Shown: positions 13,521 through 27,627, numbered from the stretch's first letter. The stretch is 64,000 nucleotides of DNA from Gymnogyps californianus (GCF_018139145.2 NC_059471.1:81304520-81368519), one strand, 5' to 3'. Numbers and translations: made by a program. The notes: a model not told the origin generated them from the letters alone.

Positions 13521-15065
13521 AGAGGACTTTTTTTTCCTTTTTTTCTGCAGCATGTGCCATTACCACAGTCAACAAAGTACTTAAGCAGATGCCAAATTTT
13601 CAAGATGTGACTATTCACAAGCAAAAGTTGCTCTTGGGCTTAATTAGGTCACTGAATTTTAGTCTGAAAAAGACAGAAAAGAAGCAGCTCTATGGAGAAC
13701 TTCCATGGCACTTTATAAGGAAGAAAAAGAGGCTTCTCTAAAAACCAAGTGCCCTTCTGCAGAGCTGGCAGGTGGCTGTGTTACAGCCGTTTATGTCACA
13801 GCTAACTTTCTCTTAAATTATATCCATGTTTCAGAAGCTCTGGCTTAAGGCTACCTTCCTCTCTCAAATTCCCCAGGGCTATTCCTCAGGTAACGCTGGT
13901 GAAGAAACCTGGCTTCCTTTCACATATATAGACAATCATACTCAAAGTGGAATACCTTTTCTACACAACACCATTATTATTTAATGCTGCCTGTCTGCTA
14001 GGAACATACAGTGAGCCCTTCTCTGAGTAAATGAAGCTGCTGCAGTAATTGCAATCCAGTCAGAAGTTAAATGGTCCTATGCAGAAGCCTGTCAACAGAC
14101 AGCATTGTAATGCAAACAAAACCCCAACCATTTTTCACAGGGAAAATAAGTTTTCCCTGCTAATCTGACTAGTAATTAGCTGTTCAACTGAAAATACCTT
14201 TTCTCTGTGATTGAGGTCTAAAGTTTGTTCCACTCTGAATCAGTAGTATTTATGTTGTGCCAGCTCCTCTGATTCTTATCCCATTAACTTTCCCATGCCA
14301 TCTTAAATTGAGTTTAGAACTTATGAAAACTGATAGCACTGCAAACTTGGTATATCTCAATGAATCCCGTATATCTGTCAACAAGCACACGCGCCTCACG
14401 ATGTTGAGCCTTTCCTAGTCATCCAGTGTTTCCCAGCCACATTCTACCTGGAGGAGGGGTAAAAATGTTTTGTATCTGGTGCATCACCTGGGACTCAAGG
14501 CTAACACTGACAAGGAAAGCACTGGTGATAAAGTTTTGATATCATGGGGATGTTTGTATAGTATTTACTGGGAGAAAGCATAAACTCATGTTGTCTTTTG
14601 CAAGTTTTTTATGATATGGAAGCTTCTTGTTCATAGTGGTTTTGGCTTTGTTGACCTGAATGTACTATAAAGAACTGAAAAGGTCTTATAGCGTGGCAAA
14701 AAGTAAAGTTTTGCTAAGAAAGAATCTATTTTGGACTCTGATCTCTTCCTGTGTCAGCTCCCATGGCTGAATTAGTCTGTGATTATTTTAATTTGCATGT
14801 AGAGCAGCAGCCCCCATGGGGCCATCTAAAAAATGCCCCAGATTTTGGGGAAATACGGATTCAGATCCCTCCCTGCTAAACATTTTCTGTGATACTCAAA
14901 GTGCAATATGTAACTGAGGCAACTCAAAGGCCTGTAAGCATCTTTCTTCTTCTGAAGATAAATATATTTCATGTATGACTTTTGAGTCTACGTATGTATT
15001 TAGATACTTAATTCTGAGAAAAAAAAAAAAATCAGTGGCCAACAGAAACCTACATATCGTTGTGG

Positions 15066-15207
15066 ATCTGGGCGTTACTATTTCTTTGCCTTAGTTTTCC
15101 ACCTGTAAATATTACTCTACCTCACAAAGGACCCGAAAAGATAAACATGTTACAGATAGTGAGTGATGTGCTCAAGTATAGCAGTGGTGGGGGCCATACA
15201 AACGTAT
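15066..15207 (+). mobile_element. MIR-like (CORE-type) SINE remnant
   Basis: The plus strand contains the hallmark stretch TTTGCCTTAGTTTTCCACCT then GTAAATATTACTCTACCTCAC. It is followed by GTGATGTGCTCAAGTATAGC and AGTGGTGGGGGCCATACAA. The order and spacing match the 3' half of MIR-type SINEs as recalled (CTCAGTTTCCC, ATCTGTAAAATGGG, CTACCTCAC, GTGCTCAGATACT, GGGGCCATA). The tRNA-derived head with A and B boxes is not recognisable. The copy lies about 200 bp from the 96-bp exon, on the downstream side in transcript terms. Confidence 0.65.
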
Positions 15208-15383
15208 CATAATTAAAAGGAGATAGGAAGGAATGTAAAGGAGGTCATCTGTATTGAGAATACCATTTACCAGTGAAAAAGCTCCAAATCAGTTTACCAC
15301 TATTTTAATTTAGTTCTGTGCTTGTTGGGTTTTTTGTTTAAACTTTTGTTCCTGAATGCTAGAAGTGAATGTAATTAAGTTTA

Positions 15384-15540
<157 letters not shown>

Positions 15541-17107
15541 ATTTTGAAGAATTTAATGTTTAGGTGAACAGTTGAAAAACGGATATATTTCCAGGATCTG
15601 AATTTTGTAATTACACAGGTAGGAACATGAGACTTTCATTTTGATATGCTCCATTAGATGTTTTGTCTATGCATCAAGTATGGCAAAACAAGAGAGCAGA
15701 AAAGTTCAAAATAAGAGTGAGTTCTGGAAAATACAGTTTCTAAGGACCTACTAAAAACTAGATTAAGCAATTAGTTTTGGTCGGGGGGGGAAGGAGTAAG
15801 GAGAATAACAGGAAAGCTAAAAGTGTTTCACAAAAAAAGTGGTTTGTTGTGGCTGAGAACACTTTTTGACTCCTTATTTCCTGCTCTCAGTCTAACATCT
15901 GAATTTAAAAGCCTGCTGCTAACTGAGGTCTCTCAGCATGTGGGACTGTACTTGTAAGGACCCAGTAGGCGGGTCAGCACTTCCTTCTTGGGATTTGCAG
16001 TGCTGGGGGGGATTGATCTAATTGATTTAATTCCCTAGTTCAGTAGAGTTACATTTTTTAATAAATAATTCTAAAGAAAAACATCCTTTCTACGCATAAG
16101 AATGAAGTATCTGCTCACAGACTGTGCTGCCACTAACTGTTCTTCAGAGAGAACTTGTGGCTTGTGTCTGCGTTTATCAACTGATTATGGCTGCAATAAA
16201 TATCTGCAACTGTGGGAGATCAGAGTCCTTTCCAGCTTCCAGATCTGAGGCCGCATCCTGGCCACTGTGCAATTGCATGTGAGATTGAGGTCTAGCAACA
16301 AAATGTTTCAGCCTCCCTTCTCCCCTCCATATCCACAGGAAGGAAATCCAAGCACACGAGGAGGAGGAGGTCTGTGGCGGCTGTGACCCGCTCCCTGATC
16401 TGGCTGCCTTGGGACCAGGACCCTGCTGTGCACCGTGGAACTTGCAGCTACCAGCTCCTCGCTTTTTACTACACATCCCGAGACAGCTGCTGTTTTACGT
16501 GAAATTCCATCTTCTGGAAGCACATGGGCATGAAAAAGTCCTTTTTTTGCATAAAATGCAAAGTTTCTACAGAGATAAAAACCCCCTGTAAATATAACTT
16601 AAGTACATAAAAAAGAAGAAGAAAAAGAAGCAAGCCATTAAAAAGAGTCCTGACTGTAAACACTCATTTATTTCAGTAACTTCAGGGGCATATATTTCAT
16701 TTTAAAAAACCTGGGGACTGCTGGCATGACAAGCTGTTTCTCATAGTTATTCACCTATGTAAGTGTGTGAGACTAGTCCCTTGCTTAGTATTCCTGACAG
16801 GCTGACAGCCCCTGCCTTTTAATTGTAGTTTGTCCTCCGAGCAGTCCCCAGTATCTAGGAAGTACTGAACAAGAATACCAGAACTGGGCCCTGTGCTTCT
16901 CTCCCCACAAGGGCTGTAGTGTCTCTGCAGAGCTCTCATTAATTTCATCCCTCCTCATCTTTTATTAATGGGCTTCTTTTCTTCACACTACTACTTTTCC
17001 CCCCGATGCATCTATTCCATCGCTTAAGTCCCTTCAGCTACCATTAACTCACCTGACTTCTCTCATCCTTCCCCTCCTCCCCTTACCACCTCCATGCACG
17101 CATTTAA

Positions 17108-17142
<35 letters not shown>

Positions 17143-17145
17143 GTT
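17108..17145. repeat. (TG)n microsatellite with a GCGCGCG core
   Basis: About 38 bases of strictly alternating pyrimidine/purine: TG repeats, then GCGCGCG, then TG repeats. It is probably length-polymorphic. Alternating GC/GT tracts of this kind can adopt Z-DNA under negative supercoiling. Confidence 0.9.
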
Positions 17146-19627
17146 TTCTGGCACTGTTACTCCCTCTATTTCATGCTGTTTTAAAACACTTTGTTCCTCG
17201 CCCTCCCTTTCTGCAGCGATGTAGTCTCCTTACTCCATCTTGCAGATGGCTCCAAACAAATGAAGCTGGCAGTATTTCATTGCTGAACCATACGTACTTT
17301 GGCATTAACCAGGGCTGATGCTGTAAACACCAGAGGAGCAGTCAGTCCTGTTCCATTAAAGATAGCACAGCATTTTGATGGCTTTACCTACATAACCCTT
17401 CCGAGGAGTGTGATGGGTGTTTGAAGTACATAATTTTGGCATTTTCTTCCCAGCACAGCCATGCATATTGTGTATCACAAGCTCTGGCTGTAAAAATACC
17501 TTCTACACTGCATTTATTTTATAGCCCATTAAAACAAAGAGTAACAAGAACGGGCATTCTTTACTGAACAGTTTGAGCTGTATCTTATATTTCCATAAGC
17601 TGTATTGTGAACGATCATTTAATTGCAAAGGCATGTTCGCTGTGCTGTTAGCTGTCCCTTTGTAGAGCTGAGACTCACAGGCAAAGTCCAAATACCATAT
17701 ATAGTTACAGTATCAGATAACCTTTGTCTTTAAAAACCAGTTTAAGGGGATCCAAATGTGCAAATACTCTTGAAATATTTATATACCTTCTTATTGCTCA
17801 TAGATTCATTTTGTACGTGTTCTAATATTTTATACTAAAAGGTTTAAGATGAAAAATGTATGTTCTTGATTGAGATGATTGCCTAATTTAAAATGTATTA
17901 TTGGACATAATAAATGCTAACAGTTGGGACATATACATACTATGAAGAAAAAATGTTCTTAAAGCTGTTACGGAACACTGCAGTGATTTTAAATAACCTG
18001 AAAGTGTTAGTCTTCAACTAAGGCCATTAATACATGAAGAGTAAGTATTTTTCTCTGAAACAGAAATCTATTTACCCATAGATTATATATAGATTATTAT
18101 ATCCAGGATATTTTCAAATCCTGGATAAAGTACAAAATTTTAGAATCAGCTTCCTGTCCAGTGATTATAAACATAAACCCATATATATTATTATGGTCCC
18201 ACACAGGTCTCTTGATGTCCTCTGCATTTTCCAACTGTGAAAATGGAGGATAACTACTAAACAAGTGAGTTGCCTTACAAAAATTGGAGTTAATGCATTC
18301 CCATGCTCTAGCTCCTCAAACTGTGTCATTTTCAAACTGGAAAACCTGGAATTTTGTTTCCATGCAGTTTGGTATGCAAGAGATTGGGGTCTTTTTAAGT
18401 CAAGAATTATCAGAATTTTGTTAAACTTTTGTTGAAGAACATCAGTTAATATTAATGCTTTATAAGATAGCAAGAAGCTGGCAGCTGCTTTCCGAAATTC
18501 ATGTCAATCTTTCCAGTTTCACTAGGCAAGTACTGAATGACAGCTCTTAAAACTGGCCTGACTTTATGACTTTTAAAGGTCATAAAACTCGATCAATTCT
18601 TGCAGTATGTTTACCCAGATTTTCTCTTGACAGTATCTTCCTCTAGTTCTTTCCCCTATTCTATTCCCATACGGACCATGGTACCACTTTGGCTACCACA
18701 TGAAAGTAGGTACCAGAAGCAGAGTTCAGCCCTGCCCTCTTTCTTTACTCCATATAGGGGGAGCCAGAAAGGACCCAAGACGTCTAAATTTCAGAAGCAG
18801 ACGTTTTTTCACAGACTTTCCAAAGTGTTGCAAACTCATTTCACATCCACACCTGAAACTTCCCAGGTTGTGTAAAACTTCAATGGCAGATTTGGAGCTC
18901 TGGTCATCTTGAAAAATTGATCCAGTGCTATAGACCGGAATTCCTGGGATAGTGAATTGTAGCCAGGTTTTAAGTCTGGAGAAAGTGTGCTCTCACATTA
19001 TGATGAGTACATGTGAAAATGAGTGTCAGAATAAGCTTATTCAAAGTATCTTCCTTCCTCCCACCTGATCTTCTACTGCCGTTTCTCTTAGGTGAACCAA
19101 ATTACAACTGTATTTTTGGAAATGTTCTAGGTAAATCATAATTTCTTAAACATTTGCACCTGCCTTTCCTTATCTTTTTTGTCACTTGCCAATTTTCATT
19201 GTTATCTGTCTGTTAAAAACTGATCTTAGAAATGCAGGGGTTGGTTTTTAAAAGAAGGACAATAGTTGCCGTGCATTTGCTCTGTGAACAGGCTTCATGC
19301 ATGTTAACTCAGTGGATGCAAACTGCTCTCAAAAAGCAAAAGCCAGGCTGAATGCTTCCTGACCTACCAATGCAGACCTAGCCCAAGATCTTGACATTCC
19401 ATGCATGCTTTGCAACTGTTTTTACAACATCCAGTATAAAGTGAAAAGAATGCTTAGTGTCCATTTAGCATGGTCTGATAACTATACAACATAAATATTC
19501 CTATAATCTTGGGATAAATCCAAGTAGATGAGATCACAGACATGTAATTGAAAAGGACAGTTGAGGATGATGTTTCATTTTGACTCTGCATGCCTATAAA
19601 ATGATACGATCCAGGGACTGGAGAATG

Positions 19628-19827
19628 AAGTTGGAAAAATTAATGCTAAAAATCAGAGGAAAGCAACTCAGGACTGGATGCCTTTAAGCTGCTGTCTAGC
19701 TCACACGGAAGTCATGATCTTGTTGCAGTAATGATTGCGTGAGGCTTGTGCCCTGATTGAAGTGGGAGGTCAGACTACATGATCATAATGGTCTCTTCTG
19801 GCCTTTAAATCTATCAGTCTATGAAAA
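19628..19827 (+). mobile_element. Ancient CR1 3'-end fragment
   Basis: The plus strand carries the recalled 3' tail of an old amniote CR1. It has TTGGAAAAATTAATGCTAAA near its start and CTTTAAGCTGCTGTCTAGCTC in the middle. It ends with AGGTCAGACTACATGATCAT, AATGGTCTCTTCTGGCC and TTTAAATCTATCAGTCTATG, where the last part is the degenerate 3' CR1 microsatellite. The copy is 5'-truncated to about 200 bp and non-coding. It is antisense to MID1. Confidence 0.75.
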
Positions 19828-20728
19828 CCAAATGTGAACCCATGCCCTTTGCCAAATTAACAGTCTCACGCAAAGCATTGCTTGTCTAAAATGGGAAGGT
19901 AGCACAAACAGATAGTCCTAAGCTACTATATGGGTTGGAAATGCTGTCAAAATAAATTAATGTAAGCTTCTAAAGAAGAAAAATGCTGAGTTGTGTGCTC
20001 CTGCCTTACGTCATAGCAGAGAAGACAACAACATCCCCGAGATCATCTTCTCAGAGGCATTTTTCTGCTCCATAAAAAATGTCTGTTCAAAGGGCCACAA
20101 AATAAAACATATAGCTATCAGCTGCAATGAGATTTTAAATTCCATTTGAAGTAAAGCCACTGCCTTTTTCTCATTAAAAATATTCTTTTTTTTGCCATTG
20201 GTAAATATAAGTAAGCATTTGTATTTTCCACTCACTGCTTACTGGAAGGCTTTCAGAACCGGTCCACTGAAACTGCAGTACATGCTAAGACTCACACACT
20301 GTGGGACAGTACATTGTAACAACAGCCTTGATCACCATATACATCAAATCCATCATGATCAAAGCCTTTTGGCAGCAAACTATGACAGCAGTTTGCATTT
20401 CCTTTGCTCCTGGTGTAGAACCAACCAGAGTAAGGCATATTTTGAGGCTACCTCCTTGTTTAAAGAAGAAAACAACTTTGGAGAGCTTTCTGGTCTTATC
20501 AGAGCCCTGCATAGTGGAAATTAGGTTTAGTAATTATATAGGTTTCATAAGAACCACAGCTACTCTCCCATCATCTCTCTACAAATGGTCAAACTGAAAC
20601 AGAGATTATGTATTTTCAGATTTGGTTGGTTAAAGCATGTAACCAAAAGCCACACAGTTACACTGTAGTAAAACAGAGATGAGGAATAAAACACCACAAA
20701 GCAGAAGTGTGATTGTATCCTAACTCAC

Positions 20729-20864
20729 TCAAGCTAGCGGTGTTGACATGGCAGATCAGTCTTTAGTACATGCAGGCTGGCTAGAGATCATAAATATACA
20801 CCCTGTCGCTAACAAATTCCATGCAACCACATCTTCACTGCAACTGTTCTTCCTCCTAGCTTGA
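20729..20864. repeat. Small palindromic element with 9-bp terminal inverted repeats
   Basis: TCAAGCTAG at 20729-20737 is the exact reverse complement of CTAGCTTGA at 20856-20864. Next to the arms, TGACATGG on the left and CCACATCTTCA on the right extend the inverted relationship imperfectly. The 136-bp unit resembles a non-autonomous palindromic repeat seen in turtles and birds, with GCTAGC and GAAGACATGGCAG-like words, but that is from memory. No coding capacity and no clear target-site duplication. Confidence 0.42.
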
Positions 20865-22439
20865 AGAAGTTATGCTTGCATGTGCTCCAGTTACATTTCC
20901 ACCTCATCATGGTGACATACCCTATGAACTAGGCCTGTTGCGTGCAGGACTTGTGTCTGACCTATTAAAAAAGTTGCCAATCAATTCCAGAAGAACTGCT
21001 AGAATATCAAGCACGGTTTTGAGCCAGGTTTTGGGTGTATGCGAGTTTAGTATTTCCTTTGGTGTTCTTTATTTAAATGGACATGCCAGGTGCACATGGA
21101 AAAACTTAAGCTAATTTTTATTCTATGTACTTGTCCTGAAACAGATGACTACTCTTCCGTAGGATACACATGCTCGACCCTGTATTTCTCCAGTCAGGGA
21201 ATGGTAACATTTGCGGTTAATAGGAATGATTGACCTCAAGTCTCAAATGTGCAGAGCTTGACAACTGCACTCCACATTTCTGTGTGAAAAGAAATAACAG
21301 CTATGATGCTGATACACTCCTGGGGACTAAGATTTTTACCTCAAGTGATTACAGTATATCACAAGGAAAGACCCATGAGATACTGCACTGTTAATTAATT
21401 GTCCAGGACTATTTTTATTAAAAGTGCAATAAAAATAGCTGCATTTGAAGCCACTATGACTTAAATGATGTTAACTAAGTTGGGTCTATTTACATATTTC
21501 ATAGGAATGTTGCTTATTTTTTTACTAACCCTTATTTAAAATGGGACATTGTGGAAATTAAAGGAAATCCAAGCATTTCAGATTCTTGACCACATAAAAT
21601 CTTTATTAACTGAGAGGACAACATTCTAGGGAAAACCTACAACTGCACTCTCACTTCTCTCCAAAGCTGTGCCCTCAAATATACCCTGGGTGCTTGCCAC
21701 CTGCAGCCACAGCTCTGCCCTTCGATTTAACTACACTCATCTGCCTTGTGAGTTGCTTTGCTGCAATGCTTTTTAGTCTTCCTTCACTGCTTCTTCTCCC
21801 TTTCTCAGAGCATAAGAGAAATTTCACAACTGGGGCCTCTGAGGAAAAAGGACAGGATGAGAACTATATATATAGTACACTATAGCAAAAGTTTTCCTTT
21901 GCTGTGCAGTATTAGGTTTGGGAAAGAAACAATATATATACTTAAAATATATTCTGCCTGTAACAGGGACCATGACTACCAAGAACACAGGTCAATGGAA
22001 CTGACACTGCTCTAGTTATTTTCAATATTATAATGTGAAATGGACATACAAAAAATGAAAAGAAAATAACATTTTCTTTTAAACAGAGAAAGCAATTTGT
22101 TTTCTGAGGACATTCAAACGTTATAAGAACTTTGTCCCAGTTTAAACAGTGACAAAACTGACTATATAGGACAAGCAATTTTTTAGAGCTTCCCATTTCA
22201 ATTAAACTATTAGAAGACATCCAAATGTTGGCTTGGCTGGGATCTGGGAGGTTGGTTCAGCCCTATTTCTAATGAGTCATTAATCAAAGAAGCACCAGAA
22301 TAATAATCAGGAATCAAGGATCAAGAAAGACTAGATTAAGCATTTGGCTAAATTAAAAATCAAAACCAGTCTTGGACTGATATGTGAGTTAATAAAGGTT
22401 TGCAAAACTGTAGATACATTTGAGGCCCAATATATTTGA

Positions 22440-22459
22440 TTTTTTTTTTTTTTTTTTTT
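22440..22459. repeat. Poly(T) run, about 20 bases
   Basis: Uninterrupted T homopolymer on the plus strand, hence poly(A) in the MID1 transcript. No LINE or SINE body is recognisable next to it, so it is not clearly a retrotransposon tail. Its length may be inexact. Confidence 0.9.
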
Positions 22460-24608
22460 GCTTCAATGCAGTAGTCAAACTGGAAGCTGAAGTGTTAAAA
22501 GAGCACAACAAATACCAGACACCCTGCATTTAAAGCATATCATTGAAGACTTATTGTGGAGAGCTAGAGAGTCCCTAAGCTCATTTTTTCCCCATGGGCT
22601 AATCCAGTGCAATGACGGGGGTTAAGGAGAATTTGAACTGTTGCATAGCCGTCCTGCAGCATCCTGGCTGCATCCACTTCCAACCTCCCAGGACATGGAA
22701 CATACTTAAAACCAGGAGTTCAACAAGAGCTCCTGCTCATGACATGCCTAATCTAATCTTGCGCAAGCGAGATCTGGGAAGTATTCATTCCAAAAACTGA
22801 AATTCTGAGTTTTGCATATAACTAATGACAGACATTTATATGATGAGAAAGCAAAAAGCTCATCTAAAGAACCACAATTTATGCAGTGTTATTAAAGTCC
22901 TGGCTTCTACAGACGTCTGCCTAAACATTTCTGAAAGTTTGTATTTTATTTAAGAGGTTGTATTATGGAAAAAAATCTGGTTTTAATCAGTCAGTACATA
23001 TTACTGCATTTTGCGGTTGAAAAATTCCATCTTATCTAACCAGGTATGTATAAAAAGCAATTCATTATTATGCAAAACTGGCAGGTTAGAAAGGACGGCT
23101 AGATAGGCAAGGAGTAGAGAAGGTCAACATGGTGATTAGGTCTGTGTTAGGTAGCAGACCGGTGGAGCTGTCACAAACTTAATTCAGCTCTTTCTGCTGG
23201 CCTGTAACAAAGCTGACATTTGAGGCAGCTGCACCCATCTGCATTTATGTTTCTCAGTATGGCAAACAGCACTTTGAAGGACCTGTATAGATTGCCCTCC
23301 TGAGGGTATTAATTGTCCATCTGGAGAACGAAGCTGGAAGTCCATCTCCTGGCAGAGCTGGAAGGACTAGGACACCCAGGGCACACACTGGCTTTGGCTG
23401 CTACTGGTGCAGCGTCTAGCAGTTGGGCTAAATAGACTATCAGCAGTTGTTATTCAAGAAATGGGAGTGACTTTCTGTGCAAGTCCTCTACAGAGAGGAA
23501 ACAGGTGCATCTGTGAACATAATATATTCTCAGCTGTTGCTCTGGTGGCATATTAGGAGCCATACAGGCACCATCGGTAAGCCCAAGTGACGCCAGGGCA
23601 CAGCACCTCTTTCGGAAAACACCGATCCCACTGTCCAATGGCATGGTGCATGAGGCAAGTGTCAACCAACCAGTCAACCAGAAAGACCCAACTCTGACTT
23701 AGGGTGAATCATACTAAACAAAGCACCACTTACAATTACGTTTTATGGTATTTTTTTGTGTGTTTATAAACTCCCCAGGATTTTGCCAAGAAGTACACCA
23801 TGAGCTAATTCTTCCACTCTGGAGCGCTCTGGTTTTGCGCCACTGAAGTAATTGGTGGCTCTGCCTTTTCCTTCCAGTGAATAGGCTCCAGCTGCAAGAG
23901 GTTACTCGCAATAAAAGAGTTGGCATCCGTCCAGTTTAATGCTCATTCTGGCACACGCTCATTGCCTTGCTGCCCACAGTTAGAGCTTGGTCTAGACAGA
24001 AGTGTAAATCTCTCTGTGTTTTCTTCTCTTAATTTGCTCTATTTCCTATTCAGTATACTAAACCTCTCTAGTATATTGACTAAATGCCCTGAAAGAAGTT
24101 TGGCATGGTGAACTTGAGTCACTCACAGTTTTAAAGTTTAGACATGGGCTTAAGTATTTTTCTGAAAAGAAGGCTTAAACATTCATCTAAAATACTTGTC
24201 AATCTGGCCTGATAATATAATTTAGCAGTATTTTTCTGTACAAACCTTTTGACCAAGCACCACATCTTGAATTTAGGAGTTAGGGAAATAATCATCCTTA
24301 ATTCAGATTTCAGCTACAAAGTTGTTACTATATTTAAATCTTTGACTTTACAAGTTCCTATGGATAAAATCAGAGAATAATGTTAAATAATTTTAGTACA
24401 ATTACATACTTAAGGACTTATTAAAACAACGTGATGGTGATGAGCTAAGTTTAAACTAAATAGTGAGTATAAATTGCAAGGTACAGATCATGATTCGGAA
24501 TCAGATTTTGTTTCATATTTCTGTCACACTCAGGTGAAGTTTCTGTTCTGAGCTGCCTAACCCTTATTGCCAATACTTCATCAGAGATCAACTCCAGATT
24601 TCAAATTC

Positions 24609-24700
24609 ACCAACCAACAACAACAAAAAAAAAAACAACAAAGAAAAGCCCCAAACCCAAAGATGACAATAACTAAACCAAACGAACAACAACAGAAACA
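24609..24700. repeat. A/C-rich simple repeat
   Basis: Degenerate run of CAA and CAAA words with an A-run (for example CCAACCAACAACAAC, ACAACAAAG, CCCCAAACCCAAAG, CGAACAACAACAG). It has the opposite composition to the T/G tract at 13457. No gene content. Confidence 0.75.
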
Positions 24701-25521
24701 TAGGAGCTTTTGGTTGGAAAATGAGGTTCAAGTCTGAGTATAATTTAAATATTGATCCACTGGAAAAATAACCACAACAAAAACAGCACTTCCTTTTTGC
24801 CTTGTATTTGCAACCGATAAACGAAAGAAAAGCATACCAAGGAAATAGCCAGCAGGCAGAAGTATCATCCTCTCTCGTTTAATGTACAACACTAAAAGCT
24901 ATTCCTCCCCCTACCTCAGCAGTGGACCCAACCCCATTCCCAGACATCCTGCTCTCCCTCACCACTCTTACCTCCAAAACACGTATGTATTTTGTTCCTT
25001 TTTCTTTGGTCATGCTGTGACCTGCCCAGCTGCTGCTACGACATGCCCCTCACCTCCTTGTAGATTTTATGAACCTGAGTTGAACCCGGTTGCTGGCTCT
25101 TGCTTTCCCAGCGGTGCACGGTGCCAAGAATTTCTGGGTGGAAGGTCTGAAAGTAACTTGGATGCTCAAGAAAATGCTCAGGGGGTGAGGGGTGTGTGCT
25201 ACAGCCAGGGGAGCACCCAAAGAAATAATTCCTTTCCTTCCCTTGCTAAGACATTATTTCTCAGTCCCTACTGGAATGCACATTCACTCAGATTAAAATG
25301 CAATAATCAATTCAACGTTAATCCAACCATCATTTGAGGGGCCAGTAATTCAAGGACAGATTATTATTTAACAGCCCTTGACAAAGTATATGGAATGGTT
25401 AAAAAAACCAAGCCAAAAGCAAATGTCCCATGTGGAAGCCACAGCGGACTTGCGTATTTCATTTATTTCAGCATTGCAGATAATCACAGATGAGTTTCAT
25501 TTTACCAATGTGAACTAATCA

Positions 25522-25564
25522 ATTAGTATGAACTAATGAATTGTTCATACTAATATGAACAATT
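25522..25564. repeat. Two overlapping, mutually exclusive perfect hairpins
   Basis: ATTAGTATGAAC (25522-25533) pairs perfectly with GTTCATACTAAT (25543-25554), a 12-bp stem with a 9-nt loop. AATTGTTCAT (25539-25548) pairs perfectly with ATGAACAATT (25555-25564), a 10-bp stem with a 6-nt loop. The shared GTTCAT segment (25543-25548) can be in only one stem at a time. This probably arose by local duplication and inversion of a TATGAAC word. No function is shown. Confidence 0.7.
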
Positions 25565-27627
25565 GCATGAGGATACTTCGAAGTAGTGAATTTTAGCTCA
25601 AGAAAGCACGTTTGCAAGTACTCTTGTAGTTTATTTTTACTATGTTCCTATGATAATAAATCACTTGTAGCATGCCAAACCATAAACGTAACTCAAGCCA
25701 GTTCTACTTTGTCAATACTTGAGGTCCCATCATTATATTCCAAAAGTTATTTTCCATTTTTTGCTTCAGCTTACACACAGCTTGAAAGCATAGCCAGGGT
25801 AAAACTTCTGTCGGTAAGAATCAGTGGATTGTGACAATACGTTCCTAGTAGCACCACAGAACTCCGGTCTCTCAATACATTTAAAACATACCATTAAAAA
25901 ATAACAATTCTGCTGTAGTTTGGCAAGGCGATAGATGACATCATATTAAATCAAAGGACGTTTTTAGAAAAAAAGTGTAAATAGAAGTCCAAATATGTGT
26001 GCCTGTAAGATTTCAAACTCGCACTGTGCAAGCACAGGTTTATCTGTCACTGTTTCAATTTCTAACACGTTATTTTGTACTGCAGCTTCTGAGTTGGAAC
26101 TTCCTCTGTTTTCTTGACATTTCAGATTCTCAGCTGAAAGGCAGAACACTAAGGAAAGATCTATGTGTTCTCTTCATAAGAGAAGTGGAACAATTAATAA
26201 GAGATCCGCATGTTCTAATAGGAAGAGAATTTGAACATTTTACTAATAAAATAAGGACAAGATGCTTTGTCTTTGGCCTTAATGTTAAACATCCACATTT
26301 GCATTAGTAAGTTTGGTAAATCTGGCATCAGAAAAGAGAGCATTTAATGCACAGAAAACCAAAGCAATTTTTAACTACATATATATACTAGAATTTCATA
26401 AATGCCCAATTAAGAACAAAATACTTATGAGTAACAGAGGATAAAACATTTAAATCCACAGTTCCTTTTCTATAAGAACAGCAAGTATAGGTATAACCCA
26501 ACCCTTCTCTAAAACCTTAGAAACTTAAGAAAAATCAAAAAGATTTTGAAGTGCCATTTTCCTGTTACCTTTTCTTCCCCCAGAATGCCAAATGCAGAAA
26601 TGATGGTCCTCTAGAGGAACTCATGTGTGAGTAACGAAGCCTTCTAACTTACCTTTGAATGATTTACAAAGAATCTTAGACCCTTTCATCTCATCCAGTT
26701 CAACATATCTAAATTAGGGATGCAGAACTGAGCTAGTCTTACATGGCCTGTTGATCATCTTCACATCAGGTGGGCTAACAGTAGGAAAATGTAGAATCAG
26801 CCTGCCTGAACCCTCCCATATAGCTTTGGACACTTTTCTGTAACCATTTATCATGACAGGCATTCAGGTAATGAAAAATAAATGTGCTTACATTTTGGTG
26901 AAAAGACTAGCAATTTAGAGAGATGTGCAAATCCAATTACTCCTGGAGAAAGAGAGAGGGAGATCTTAACATTTCATTTGACACATTTAGATAACGTGAC
27001 CAATTAATACAGACTTCCTCCGGACAAATTATTCATTTGATTTATCACAGCCTTTGAAGTTTTCCCTACTATCACGGCTGGCAAACTTTTTCCACTGAAA
27101 ACATGAGCCAATGCTGATTATATAAGTATGCTTTTCATGGCACTTTGGGAAGATATAAAAACTGTAAAGCCCATGGAAGTATTTACTTGGGGCCTTCGAT
27201 TAACTGATTTAGATTTTGATCTCAGACAAAGTTTTCTTTGGAGAAAAGACATGGACTTGATTCACCCAGTACATTACCTCAGGTCTGTATTTTCTACATC
27301 CGTTGTTTCTGAGAGTCAGGCCTACAGACTTCGTGAGAAACACCTTCTCTTTAGCCATATAAAACATACACAAACAAGCATGCATTTACATAGGTACTCA
27401 TACATGTTCTGTACCATGGAAAAATAAGTTATGCAATGTGTAAATGGTGTAGAGGTAGAACACAGAGTCTCGTCTGGTGTTTCTGTGCATGATCAACAAC
27501 AGCATTTTGAGGTCACACAATACTCATTGAGGGCTGAGCCTGATTTCATACACTCAGCAGTTTTTAAAACAGTCCATGAAAATATAGCTCTTTAATTTCC
27601 TTTTTTCTTTTCCTTGACTGAAGGAGT

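Noticed and set aside
24882..25337. 151-codon open frame on the plus strand
   Set aside because: Longest frame in the window, but low-complexity (S, P, N, F), with no recognisable domain, no plausible splice context and no neighbouring gene signals. It fits chance in a locally GC-richer patch.
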